From: Heterocephalus glaber
Taxonomy: Eukaryota > Chordata > Mammalia > Rodentia > Bathyergidae
Direction of reading: 5' to 3'
Assembly (NCBI RefSeq): GCF_000247695.1
Contig: NW_004624747.1
Location: 15,161,303-15,225,302 of the forward strand
DNA: 64,000 bases
Part shown: positions 46,625 through 56,945 of the stretch, piece by piece
How the letters are laid out: the number at the start of each line of letters is the position of its first letter
Position numbering within the stretch: the first letter of the stretch is position 1
The notes under the pieces: generated by a model
The model's input: the letters and a program-made list of their open reading frames with translations, nothing else
The model's database searches: none
Told to the model about the DNA's origin: nothing
Program-made: the position numbers and the translations under genes

Positions 46625-47310
46625 TAACCACCTCCACTGCTATTTCTTTGGTTCAAGCCACCATCACATCTAACCTGGGTTATCCTAGCAGCTGTCTAGC
46701 TGTACTTCTTTCTTCAGTTTACGCTCAATAGAGAGGGGTCCTTTAAAATGTAAATCAGATTTCAATACCTTTCTCCTGAAAACCCTGCCTTGGCTTCCTA
46801 TCTCTGAGTAAGAACTGGAATCCTTACACCAGGACTATAGAAGGCCATGTGTGATTTCCCTGCCATTTCTCACTCTGGCTTTATCTCCCTTGGTTCATCC
46901 CTGACTTCATTCTGCTCCGGACACCCAGTTCTCCTTCTCACACCTCTCTGGGCCTTTGAGCTTGCTGCATTCTGCGTAGAAAACTCTCCCCCAGATATTA
47001 GCATCTGCTTCCGAAATTGAGAAGAGTTAGATTTCACATTCTCATTGAGCTCAGTCCCACTTGCCCTGTTTAAAGTTGCAATCTGCCCCCACACATGGCA
47101 TTCCTCATCTCATCCTGTGCTGCTTTTATTTCTCTCTCTCTTTCCAAAGCACTCATCATTCTTTTAATATACCATTTTTCTTTATATTTATTTTCTGCTT
47201 CTTTCCACTAAAATTTAAGCTCCACAAGAATAGAGAGTTTTTTATTGTTTCTCCAAGTGCTTAGAGCTACACACAGTAGGTGTGAAATAAACTTATCTGT
47301 TAAGTGAATT
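46625..47310 (+). mobile_element. L2 LINE 3' portion, long copy
   Basis: ttcaagccaccatcacatct, cttttaaaatgtaaatcaga, aaccctgccttggcttcc, ctgggcctttgagcttgc and the terminal tttaagctccacaagaat follow L2 in order over almost 700 bp. Frames are broken. Confidence 0.82.
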
Positions 47311-47359
47311 ATGGATACTTTGAAAGTACAACTCAGATCACCCTGTCTAAATCGATATT

Positions 47360-47470
47360 GTTTAATTTTTATTAGTACATGTTGATAGTGCATACTGATT
47401 ACATTCATCATGGGGAGTTGGTACATGTACATAACACATCTTAATTCTCTTCTCTTCCTCCTATATTTTT
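47360..47470 (-). mobile_element. short L1 3'-end insertion
   Basis: ttattagtacatgttgatag, tcatggggagttggtacatg and tacataacacatcttaattc; nearly the same extent as 29205 and 35385. Confidence 0.62.
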
Positions 47471-47774
47471 TAGAATTATATGACATTATTATAAGAGTAG
47501 AAGAAAAGAATCACATATGTATGAAGGAAAAGATGAAAGAGTCTGTTTTCCAGTTGAGGAAACAACTGTGTTCATAGCAAACCATTAATACAATACCAGG
47601 TAAAGATGAGATATGTTATAGTAAATATACAAATGAAGTTCCCTGGAAACTGAATTCTGATTGTCACAGGTAGGGAAAGGGGTGAGATTTAACTGGGCCT
47701 TATAGAAACACTTGGATTTTGACTATTTTGTTATTGTTGTTTTATTTTGGGGGGTTTTGTTTGTTTGTTTGTTT
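47471..47774. other. unassigned stretch
   Basis: Nothing recognised. Confidence 0.4.
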
Positions 47775-47889
47775 TGTATTTTAATCTGGGTCCCACTGTG
47801 TGGCCCAGGATGACCTTGAATTTATGGTGATCCTCCTGCCTCAGCCATCCAAATGCGGGGATTATGGTCGTGCACCACCATGCCTGGCT
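47775..47889 (-). mobile_element. B1 SINE without duplication
   Basis: Antisense ggatgaccttgaatttatgg to accaccatgcctggc; flanks ggattttgac on both sides. Confidence 0.88.
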
Positions 47890-48261
47890 AAGGATTTTGA
47901 CTTTTAAGGAAGTGAAAAAGCTCTGTGCTAAGTAAAAGACACAAGAGAACTGAGGAACCATGAAGGTATCCGGCATAATCAAACAATAAGTAGGAATCTG
48001 GTAAACTTGAATTCAAACCATATCTTTGTAGCCTTGAGTACCTTTCTGTGAAATTTGAATGTCTCTATCAAAGGCTTTTGAATAGCAGAGTGATACTGTT
48101 AGAACCCTCTGTATTAGGAAAATAGCATTTGGAGCATGTGTGAGAGGTGAGAACCCAGAACATTAGCATGTGATTGAATTTACTGTAGATATTATTTGCG
48201 TATTTTGCTCATCTTCCTTCTACATTTTAAATACCTTTAGGGTAAAACTTTAGTATGCATT
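47890..48261. other. unassigned stretch
   Basis: Nothing recognised. Confidence 0.4.
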
Positions 48262-48702
48262 TATCTTAGTTACTTTCTCATCACTGAGTTACTTTCTCAT
48301 CACTGATTACTTTCTCATCACTCTCATCTCATACCCAACACCCACAACTTAAAGGAGAAAAGGTATATTTTGGCTCACAGTTTGTAGATGTTTCAGTTCA
48401 TAGTCCACTGGCTCCAAGGCAGTAAGCCATTGCGGAGGAGAAACAGCTCATGGCATGGCTGTGGGAAGCAGAGAGAAAGAGAGATCAAGGGAGGAGGAAA
48501 GGAGGTAGACCCTTCCAGGCCACGCCCCCCCAGACTCACCTCCTCCAACCAGGCTTCACCTCCCAAATCACATTTAGCTACAAACTCATTGGTGTTCTAA
48601 TCTGCTGATGGGTGTCATGCCCCCATGATCCAATCACCTTCCAAAAGGCCCACCTATGAGTGCATGAGGCTTTAGGGAGGCATGCATATATAAACCATAA
48701 CA
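48262..48702 (-). mobile_element. MaLR-type solo LTR with perfect 5-bp duplication
   Basis: aggtatattttggctcacag, ttcatagtccactgg and tatgagtgcatgaggcttta to aaaccataaca. Direct flanks gcatt (48257-48261) and gcatt (48703-48707) mark the ends. Confidence 0.82.
48270..48323. repeat. minisatellite of about 18 bp in LTR end
   Basis: ttactttctcatcactgag occurs almost three times head to tail in the terminal part of the LTR. Confidence 0.88.
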
Positions 48703-49204
48703 GCATTGCTAGCATTCTTCTAAACAGTATTTTCTGTTCCTTTTATATTTTGTCTGACCCTTCAAGTTAATCTAAGCACTTAGAGATATCCCAGTCAGTT
48801 GTTACAGGACTGTTTACTTTTTTAAAACAATTTAATTTTTACTTTTCTGCACTGACTTGAATGTTATCCAGAACACATGCAGTTTTACATACTTTTGAAT
48901 AAGGCAGTTCTTCCAGTCCCTGTGGGAGACAGTTGCTAAAGTGCTGTAAGGTGACTTGCAAAGGAGTAAACTGTTCTGACACGTATCCTGTCTGGACCTA
49001 TGGACACTTGTACTATCTGCTAATGGCAAAGCAAAATGAAAAGTGACTAAGAATGCTGAATTATCCTTTCAACATTAGAAATTAGGCAACAGTTTTGAAT
49101 GCTAACTTGAAACTAACTTGAAAGTTTTAAGTGCAGACTTTCTAGTGTATAAAAGCACATCACTTTTCACTGAACAGAAATTCTCAGTGATGACATTAGA
49201 ATTT
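48703..49204. other. unassigned stretch
   Basis: Nothing recognised. Confidence 0.4.
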
Positions 49205-49313
49205 TTCCCCCCTGAGGATCTTACTGTGTGGACCAGGCTAGCCTTGAACTCCTGCACTCAAGCAATCCTCAGCCTCTGGGAGCTGGGACAAGTGTGGGCC
49301 ACTGTACCTGGCT
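49205..49313 (-). mobile_element. B1/monomer SINE without duplication
   Basis: accaggctagccttgaactcc, gcaatcctcagcctctggga, gccactgtacctggc. Confidence 0.78.
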
Positions 49314-49514
49314 ACATTACCTTTTTAAAAAAACAAAATGAAAAACTTTAGATGAAAAGGCTTAACTTTTTGGTTTGGTCTTGAGTAAAACTAATCAAAA
49401 TGATTAACCAGTTAGTATTCAGGCATCTTTGTAGGCTAGATGGAATCCTTTATAATTTAACAAGTCATTAATTTTCTTCAATCTTTCATAAAATGATTTA
49501 ACTGAAAACTCTAT

Positions 49515-49705
49515 CATAGTGGTTAAAAGACTGGGCTTGAGATTAGGCAGCCTAGCTTTGAATCCTAGCTTTACCGCACACTAACTCTGTGAAGTTGGCT
49601 CTTAGATCTTTATCTGTAAAATGACAGCAATAATAGTAACTCATAGTTTTGTGTTAAGGATTAAATGAGGTAATGTGTGATGCAGAGTAAGCATTGAATA
49701 AATAC
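49515..49705 (+). mobile_element. MIR SINE, nearly full length
   Basis: agtggttaaaagactgggct, gaatcctagctttaccgc, tttatctgtaaaatgacagc and attaaatgaggtaatg to gcattgaataaata. Confidence 0.88.
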
Positions 49706-49706
49706 A

Positions 49707-49725
49707 TGATGATGATGATGATGAC
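49707..49725. repeat. (GAT)n
   Basis: Six ATG/GAT units at the MIR end. Confidence 0.9.
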
Positions 49726-50195
49726 ATCGATTACAGCAAACTAAGCCCTAATGAGGAAATCATCTCTTAACTTCTGTTCTCAGTGCCTGCGATGGTCTAA
49801 GATAAAATTCCTGTGAATTCTCTCTTTGCTGTTCATTCCAAGATTAGTTCATTTACCAAAATCAAGCAACAATGAATGAAGGTCCAAAATAATCTTACTA
49901 AAAGACTGAAAGAAATCTTATAAATCAATATAACTGACATTTTGGACTTGGTGATTGAAGGCAGACCTAATTAATAGACTCTAAACTACTTAATGCAAAG
50001 ATATACTATGTATTATGACTTTTCACAGGAAAAAAAATATAGGAAGATTAAATATTTAATATATAATATACATTTATTTCACTTTTGTAGAATTAATACA
50101 TCTAGATTCTGACTCCAGAGGAATTTATAAATGATTAAATGAGATAATCTCAAGTGCCAGTACTTTTAAGACATACATTAAAATAGATAGTGTGT
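49726..50195. other. unassigned stretch
   Basis: AT-rich; nothing recognised. Confidence 0.4.
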
Positions 50196-50583
50196 TGTTA
50201 GTCAGCTTTTCATCACCCTGACAAAGTACCTAAAAATAACAATTTAAAGGAGGATATATTTTGGCTCACAGTTTCAGAGGTTTTAGTCCATGGTCACCAG
50301 GCTCTGTGCCTCTAGGCTCATGGTAGGGTGAAAACCTCCTGGCACCCAGGAAGCAGAGCAAGAGAAAGGAAGAGGCCAGGGACAAGATACACTCTTCAGA
50401 GGCATCCTGCCAGGAACCCATTTCTCCAAGGAGGCCCTGCCTCCTAACAGCCTGTTCAGCTAATGAACATATCAATGGATTAATCTACTTGGTAAAGTTC
50501 AAATCCTCGTGATCCAGTCACTTCCCAAAAGCTCATTAGCTGGCAACCAAACCTTCATCACAATGAGCCTTTTAGGGAACATT
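50196..50583 (-). mobile_element. MaLR-type solo LTR
   Basis: tgttagtcagcttttcatcac start, tatattttggctcacagtttc, tccatggtcaccagg. The right end is diverged, so the exact border is uncertain. Confidence 0.75.
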
Positions 50584-50864
50584 TTGTTCAGATAGGCTAC
50601 TGAACTGTAAGTTGAGGGTGCTGATAATTCTGAAATTATTGACATTTAGGATCATATAGTTTAATAAAATTTCTAAAATAAAAATCAACTTCATTTTAAG
50701 TAAAACAACCTGTGGAAATAGTGATTCAGAAAAACGTATGAAGCAATGATGTTTATGTGCTTTATAGTGATATTTACCATAATAGACCTTAAAATAGCAA
50801 ACATATTTGTTATATGGATTAGTAGAGTTCAAGAGCATTCTATTCTTTTTTATTTTAGACAAGT

Positions 50865-50924
50865 AGCTTTGTACAGTGGCAGTATCGTAGCCAATGAGGT
50901 TTATCCAAGGCATGATTATTGCTA
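50865..50924 (+). pseudogene. U4 snRNA 5' fragment, tailless retropseudogene
   Basis: Sixty bases match U4 nt 1-60 without gaps, from AGCTTTG to GATTATTGCTA, with five changes, all at ancestral CpG or adjacent CG sites. No poly(A) follows. Direct repeats beginning TATTTTAGACA lie at 50851 and 50923. The target was the tail of an antisense B1 at 50925-51033, so the insertion is younger than that B1. Confidence 0.94.
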
Positions 50925-51033
50925 TTTTAGACAGGATCTTGCTGTGTAGTTCAGGCTGGCCTTGAGCTCATGGTAATCCTCCTGCTTCATCCTCCCAAGT
51001 TCTGGGAGTACAGGCATATACCACCAAAACCCA
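50925..51033 (-). mobile_element. B1 SINE, single unit
   Basis: tagttcaggctggccttgag and ttctgggagtacaggcat; its poly(T) side is the target of the U4 insertion. Confidence 0.88.
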
Positions 51034-51290
51034 CTTTCAGTAGCACTTTTTAGCCACATGAAATGTATCAGCCAGTCTTTTAGGTAGTGATGACACAAAA
51101 ATGACCCCTGTCTTCAAGGAGCTTATGATCCTAATGAGCTACTTATCTAAAACAACATAAATCTTGTATGGGAAATACTTTATATAAAAAAATTTATACC
51201 ACCATCCTGCAGGAACAGAAAGGAAAGTAGAATGTCCTGTATCTCAGGGGAGAGTCAAGAAAGTTTCCAAATAAGGGTAGGAAGGATTCT
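51034..51290. other. unassigned, old-repeat trace
   Basis: cctgtcttcaaggagcttatg is typical of an ancient repeat I cannot name. Confidence 0.35.
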
Positions 51291-51374
51291 TTTTTTTTTT
51301 GGTATCAGGGATCGAACTCGGGTCCTTGTGCTTGCACAGCTGGCAGCGAGACCACTGAGCTAAATTCCTGGCCT
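51291..51374 (-). mobile_element. ID SINE, young type
   Basis: Target duplication aggaaggattctt at both ends. Confidence 0.95.
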
Positions 51375-51451
51375 GAAGGAAGGATTCTTGAATAAGTTCT
51401 AGTGAGCTAGGAAGAAGGAGTCCTTCCTTCCTTGCCAACAGGGTCTTCTTG

Positions 51452-51543
51452 GGCCGGGGATTTAGCTCAGTGGTGCCACCACCTGCCTCACAAGCACAGG
51501 GTCCCAAGTTCGATCTTTGGTACAAAAAAAAAAAAAAGAAAAA
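51452..51543 (+). mobile_element. ID SINE, young type
   Basis: GGGCCGGGGATTTAGCTCAG to CTTTGGTAC plus A tail. Confidence 0.93.
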
Positions 51544-52195
51544 GATTCAAAAGTAAACAAAGAGCAGATCACAGAAGATTTCACATGCCATCTACAAGGA
51601 GCTTGAATTTGATGTCCTGAACATGATGGAGATTGATATGGTTTAAGGTGGAAAGTGGCATTGCCAGGTTTTACATTCAGGTCAGCAGCATGGGCAGAGG
51701 TATGGAAGGTAGATTCATAAATGGCTTTGAAGAGTATTTAAAATCAGTTGGTATACACAGAGCTGATAGCTTTTACTGTGTTTCTAAAGTTCAGACATAT
51801 CACTCAAAGATTAACTCCTCTATGTACCTGAAGAGACAACAGTTAAAATCACATTTTGAGGAGCCTGTACATTTTAGGTCCATATTCAGAGCAGTTTATT
51901 GAAGGTCAAATAAATTTAAAGTCTTTGGAAACAGATTTTCGGTCAAGATTTTACACTTATTCAAGCATATGTTCTCCAAGTACATGTTCTCTTATTTATG
52001 GTTTTTCCCAGGTATGAGGCAGAAACTAAGTATAATTATAAACTTTTCCCTCAATTTTGAGAAATAATATTTTTACCCAGTTCTTTGAATTATCAAGATG
52101 TATTTTGAAAGAAAAATCAGTTTTTCTAACTAACTGAAGAATACATTTTTGACTATTAAATTAGTAATTATTTGAAAATTGCCTCCTGCATGCTT
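51544..52195. other. unassigned stretch
   Basis: Contains an open frame at 51633-51902 without splice support; the text near 51640-51720 resembles ancient repeat. Confidence 0.35.
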
Positions 52196-52558
52196 TGTCT
52201 CCTGTGCAACTATAACAAAAATACCATAGACTGGGTTACTTACAATGGAAATTTACTTTGTCACAGTTCTGCAGGCTACAAGAACCAGGGTCAAAGTATC
52301 TGAAGATTTGGTTTCCCATAAGAGCTTTCTTCCTGATTTGTAGATAGCTGCCTTCTCATCATGTGCTAACCTGGCCCGTCCTTGAAATCTTTCTCTCTTC
52401 CCCTTCACCTAAGGCCTTCAACCCTATGGGACCTTAAGGTCTCATTTAACCTTATCTCCTGGAGGTTCTATTTCCAAATATAGTCACATCGAGTTTTAGT
52501 ATTTCGACACAGGAATTGGGGGATGGAGTGCATGGAGAACAAAATTCAGTCCATAGCA
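52196..52558 (-). mobile_element. MaLR/MLT-type solo LTR
   Basis: actataacaaaaataccatag, ggttacttacaatggaaattt, cacagttctgcaggctac and ttctatttccaaatatagtc to attcagtccatagca; an older LTR subfamily than 48262. Confidence 0.75.
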
Positions 52559-53109
52559 GAGGCCAGGTCAACCCTTCCCATAGAAGCAAATATAAATTTA
52601 AGTATGTACAATTTGATTCTGAAGTTTCTGAGTCTCTAAAACTGATTATGCTTAAGGAAATTTTTTTCAAGGAAACAAAAGAGAAACAGTCCCAAACAAA
52701 CAAAAGAACTTGCTAATAGCTGTGACATTTTAGAAAAATAGCATGCTAGATAAGCCTTCATTAGCTATAAGAAGGTTTATTTTCAAAGCTTTTATTTCTG
52801 TGTTCTATTATCTTCGGTGCCTGGCACTATAATCCTATAGCAGGGAGTCAAAAGTTACAAATACAGAGCTTTCACAGAGCATTCCTGTGTTGGGTCAGCA
52901 GCAGGTAAAATTTGCAGAGGCTAAAGGTGTTTATGTCTTGAGGGTTTTTTTGTTTGTTTTTTTGTGTTTGTCTTTGGAACAATTAAAGTGAAGATTGCTT
53001 GGAATTTTAGTTGAACTGAGAGCATCCAGGCTACCAGACTTTGAGGTGGTGGCATCTCCACTCAGGTGGGCCTTCCCATTATCCACACCCAGAACTATGG
53101 GGATTCTAG
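52559..53109. other. unassigned stretch
   Basis: Nothing recognised. Confidence 0.4.
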
Positions 53110-53300
53110 TCAGTAGACTAATTTAATACCACATACCCTTAATCCCAGGATCACATGCCCTAGATCCACCGAGCTTCAAAAAGCCCCACCTACTGCGCAA
53201 GCGCAAGGACCCAATTGTATCCCCGGTACCAAAAAAAAAACAAACCCCACCTGTGAGCGCATGAGGCTTTAGGGGAACATCTAGATACAAGCCATAATAA
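53110..53300 (-). mobile_element. MaLR-type LTR fragment
   Basis: ccccacctgtgagcgcatgag and ttaggggaacatctagatac to agccataataa match the right part of 48262-48702; split by an ID. Confidence 0.68.
53192..53239 (+). mobile_element. 5'-truncated ID
   Basis: Starts ACTGCGCAAGCGCAAGG and ends CCGGTACC plus A; target duplication agccccacct/aaccccacct. Box A absent. Confidence 0.88.
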
Positions 53301-53317
53301 ATGTCTTCTTTTAAGAA

Positions 53318-53526
53318 ATATCTGTTTGGGGCTATTGCCCACTTTTTAATCAGTTTTTTTTTTTGTTTTTTTTTTTGCTAATGAATTTTTTGTGTTCCTT
53401 ATATATTCTGGATATTAACCCCTTGTCAGATAAACTGTTTGGAAATATTTTCTTCTTTTATGTACTGCCTGTGTTTCTCTTCCTTTCTCTGTCTCTGTTT
53501 CTGTTCCTATGTCTTGTCTCTGTCTC
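53318..53526 (-). mobile_element. L1 3' region, antisense
   Basis: ttccttatatattctggatat and ccccttgtcagataaactg. Confidence 0.8.
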
Positions 53527-53602
53527 TTTCTGCTAGGGATTGAATTTAGGGCTTTGCTCATGATAGGCAACCCTTTTTTATAACCAAGCTAAACCCTCAG
53601 CT
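53527..53602 (-). mobile_element. ID-like SINE, old
   Basis: ctagggattgaatttagggc and aagctaaaccctcagctct, with internal change. Confidence 0.65.
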
Positions 53603-53605
53603 CTA

Positions 53606-53866
53606 TAGGTTGTCTCCTCTGTTGATTGTTTCATTTGTTAATGCAGCTTTTTAGTTTGATCTAATCCCATTTGCCTGTATTTGCTTTTATTCCTGTGCTT
53701 TGGGAGTCTTATCTAAAAAATCTTGCCCATTCCAATGTCCTGAAGCATTTCTCCTGTTTTGTTTCTTCTTTAAGGTCTTACAGTCAGGTCTTTAATTCAT
53801 CCTCAATTGATCTTTTTGACTGGTGAGAGACAGGGATCTGGTTTCATTCTTCTGTGTGTGGCTCTA
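53606..53866 (-). mobile_element. L1, continuation after ID
   Basis: aatgcagctttttagtttgat and aggtcttacagtcaggtct continue the L1 3' series. Confidence 0.8.
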
Positions 53867-53879
53867 GGTCTCCCTCTTT

Positions 53880-54004
53880 TGAATCTTGCTCCTATGCAAT
53901 CTGTTTTCCACAGAAGTCAGGCTGATCCTTTTAAATACATGTCACTTCCCTCCCACATTTTTCAGTGGCTTTCCATTTCTCTTACAATAAAACCCAAGGT
54001 AAAA
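53880..54004 (+). mobile_element. L2 fragment
   Basis: tgatccttttaaatacatgtc and agtggctttccatttctctta are the conserved L2 3' ORF region. Confidence 0.72.
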
Positions 54005-54030
54005 GATAAATAAATAAATGAATAAATAAA
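54005..54030. repeat. (AAAT)n
   Basis: Six AAAT-type units. Confidence 0.9.
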
Positions 54031-54034
54031 ACCC

Positions 54035-54230
54035 ACGGTATCTGTATATATTTATGGAGAAAAAGTGGCATTATAATATATGTATTTTGTAGTGATTGAA
54101 TCAAACAAATTAATATATTCATTACCTTGGGTACCTATCATTTATTCCTTGTCTAACTGAAACTTAGTATGCATTAGCCAATATCTTCTCATTTATCTCA
54201 CTATTCCATTCTGGAATAAATAAATATATA
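54035..54230 (-). mobile_element. L1 3' end, antisense
   Basis: tatatgtattttgtagtgatt, aatcaaacaaattaatatatt and attaccttgggtacctatc. Confidence 0.7.
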
Positions 54231-54621
54231 ATTGACCTCAAGTTTCTAGCAGGCAGAGCAAAGATATTAAATGTTAAATTTAAAGAACCCAAAAGAGCTT
54301 TTCTTTTCCTGTCTCTCAACCTAAACATTTTTTCATAGCATGAAGAAAATAATATCTGTAGTAAGCCAAAACAATTGATAGTTTTACTTTTCAGCATACA
54401 TAGATAAAGTTTAAAGAATGGCTAGAAACATCTTCATGTAATGTAATGTCACATGATGCAGAAATAGTCTAAAGGTTGTCATTATTATGATAATCAATAA
54501 ACTTGGACACTTCTGCATTTACTACTAGAATTTAGGTGATTGTAAGGTCCTTTTTCAGCTCTCAAATGCCATGATATATGAGCACAATGGACTATGTGAT
54601 CACGATCTAGTTTCATTTTTA
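54231..54621. other. unassigned stretch
   Basis: Nothing recognised. Confidence 0.4.
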
Positions 54622-54718
54622 TTTTTATTTATTTATTTATTTATTTTTGGTACTGGGGATCGAACTTGGGTCCTTGCGCTTGCGCAGCAGGCAGCAAAAC
54701 CACTGAGCTAAATCCCCG
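54622..54718 (-). mobile_element. ID SINE, young type, ATTT tail
   Basis: Target duplication ctagtttcattttt on both sides; tail is an ATTT repeat. Confidence 0.95.
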
Positions 54719-55065
54719 GCTAGTTTCATTTTTAAAGTGAGAGTACCATAACAGCAGTTTTCTTACCTCAGAATAGTTAAATATTGGCAGAAGACAGGAA
54801 CAGCCTCTAACAAGAAAAGTTTTCTTCTACTTTCTTTAAAGGTAATTCTTTTCAAGTTTGAATGGAAGGTTGTATGTTTGGGAAGGGGCGGACCTAACAC
54901 TGGATAGTCCTTACTATGTGACCTTGAAAAAGTAATATCACCTTAGTGTACTTCATTTTTCACTGCCGTAAAATGAAGCCTTTATACCTGCTTCAGGCTG
55001 ATTTATTGCAAAGCATAAGTTTTAGGGCCCCTAAATTTGCACCAACCCCTTCAAAGGCCCTGTAC
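54719..55065. other. unassigned stretch
   Basis: Nothing recognised. Confidence 0.4.
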
Positions 55066-55146
55066 CAGTAATGGCGAACCTTTGAGAGCTTTCAGTGATA
55101 ATAAGCAGCGAGCTGTACCATGCTGGTCATAGGTTCACGAGCACTG
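55066..55146 (+). mobile_element. 81-bp hAT-type nonautonomous DNA transposon
   Basis: Termini CAGTAATGGCGAACCTTT and (reverse) CAGTGCTCGTGAACCTAT. Shares GCTTTCA, TGATAA, CATG and ATAGGTT in order with the reverse complement of 5686-5766. Flanks cctgtac/cctatac are a likely 8-bp target duplication. Confidence 0.72.
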
Positions 55147-55156
55147 CCTATACCAT

Positions 55157-55243
55157 TTTGTTTTGTTTGCGGTAATGAAATTAAACCCAGGGCCTTGTGC
55201 ATGCTAAGCAATCACTGTACTACTGAGCTACACCGCCAGCCCT
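55157..55243 (-). mobile_element. ID SINE, old type
   Basis: GGCGGTGTAGCTCAGTAGTAC, TTGCTTAGCATGC, GGGTTTAATTTC. Confidence 0.78.
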
Positions 55244-55360
55244 CTGTACTTATTTTTATGTAAGAATTTTATATTCTTTTTCTTAAAGAGGTCCCAAATT
55301 TGTTTACTCTCCAGTCCTCATAAGAACCGAATCCAAGAAAAAAAAAAAAGAACCAAATCC

Positions 55361-55497
55361 AGCCAGGCATGCCTGAAATCCTAGCACTCAGGAGGCTGAG
55401 GTAGGAGGATGCTGTGAGTTTAAGGCCACCCTGGGCTATGTAGTTAGTTCAGGACCAGCCTGAACTACATAGTGAGACCCTGTCTCAAAAAAAAAAA
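55361..55497 (+). mobile_element. B1 SINE with 29-bp duplication
   Basis: agccaggcatgcctgaaatc start (small deletion of the GGTGG part), second unit gaccagcctgaactacatag. Target duplication aagaaccaaatcc/aagaactgaatct. Confidence 0.92.
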
Positions 55498-55510
55498 AAG
55501 AACTGAATCT

Positions 55511-56394
55511 ACCACCATATATTTAAATGGTATATAAGATCCTTGGGAGGAATAATGACACAAAAATCCAATCTTAAATTAAAATTTTCTTGATTACCCT
55601 TCAAAACAGCAATTTTTGGTGTTTTGGAGACTGACTTTAGCAGTGTAATTCAGAGGAAAGTCTTCCAGACTGGGAAATCAGTTTAATTTTAGGTAACACT
55701 GCTACACAGGTGTGATATAATGCTTAACTTTCCTACAATTTAGTGAAAACACACACAGACGAAATAAAACAAAAAACCAAAAGGAATTGAAATAACTATA
55801 AAATTCTTTCCAGTTTGAAACATTCTAATTCTTATTTCCCCTCTTAATGCTGAAGTGTTCAAATTAGTTGGCTCCTGGTTTACTGTTGAAGAGGTGCAAT
55901 TGAAACATTGAAAGGGAACTAAAATCCTCCTTGAATCATTTTTCTCAAAAGTTTCTGGGAAGAGAAAAACCCTATCAAGTTTTTTTCTTAAGTTATAATG
56001 TCTGTAAAAAATAATTTACTTGATTACTGTTGTTGGAGTGTTTCCATTTCTGAGAATGAAGAGTGAAGAACATTATTCCAGTTGCATGTCTCTGATGAAA
56101 TCTACTTTAAGCTAGCTGGATTGTTTAGTTGGCCCAAGGGCCCAAGACCTGAAAGACTACATTCTTGGCACAGTTCTAAGTTATCACTATTAATGTAATA
56201 CTTGAGATTGCAAGAGGTCAAGGAGAGCGGAAAAAAATGATTTTGTACATATCATTTCAGTTCTTAAAATGTTATCCTCTTGGAAGGAAAAATATCATTG
56301 GTGTTGGAAGGAGGATGAATTTGAATTATTGTTTTCAGTTCTAAGAGTGAAATGGAAAAGAGAAGAGGTTTCAACCGATTTTTATGGAGTATGT
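55511..56394. other. unassigned stretch
   Basis: Nothing recognised. Confidence 0.4.
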
Positions 56395-56945
56395 GCACCT
56401 TTAAAAATATCGTGGGGCCCAGCAATTCCACTCATGGGAATGTACTCAAGAAAAATGAAAATATATTTCCACAAAAAAACTTGTGCATGAATAATTATAG
56501 CAGCATTAATCATAATAGTCAAAGGGAGAAAGAGTTCAAATGCCTATCAACTGATGAATGGATAAGCAAAATGAGGTGTATTCATATAATGAAACATCAT
56601 TTGCCAATAACCAGAAATGAAATACTGACTCATGGTGTACACTAGATGCACTTTGAAAACATTATGGTAGGTGAAAGAAGCCAGTCTCAAAAGACCATTC
56701 TGTACTTAAGAAGTATCCATAACAGGAAATCCATAGAGACAGTAAGGAGATCACTGTTTGCTTAGGAATGGAAGAAGGTGGATGATGGCTAAATGATACA
56801 GTGTTTCTTTTTGTGGAACTGACAGTGTTCTAAAAATAACTATGGTGATGGTTGCACATATCTGTGAATATACTAAAAATCATTGAGCTGCTCATTTTAA
56901 ACAAGTAATTATATATGTAAATTATATCTCAGTAAAGCAGTTTTT
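56395..56945 (+). mobile_element. L1/HAL1-type 3' end, sense
   Basis: cccagcaattccactcatggg, tatcaactgatgaatggataa, ggtgatggttgcacatatctg and attatatctcagtaaagc in order. Open frames here are L1 relics. Confidence 0.82.

Noticed and set aside
6672..50924. snRNA matches as functional snRNA genes
   Set aside because: All three are 5' fragments without the rest of the RNA or promoter elements.
56269..56645. Overlapping open frames of 73 and 97 codons
   Set aside because: Most of the stretch is an L1/HAL1 3' end; the frames are non-coding relics.
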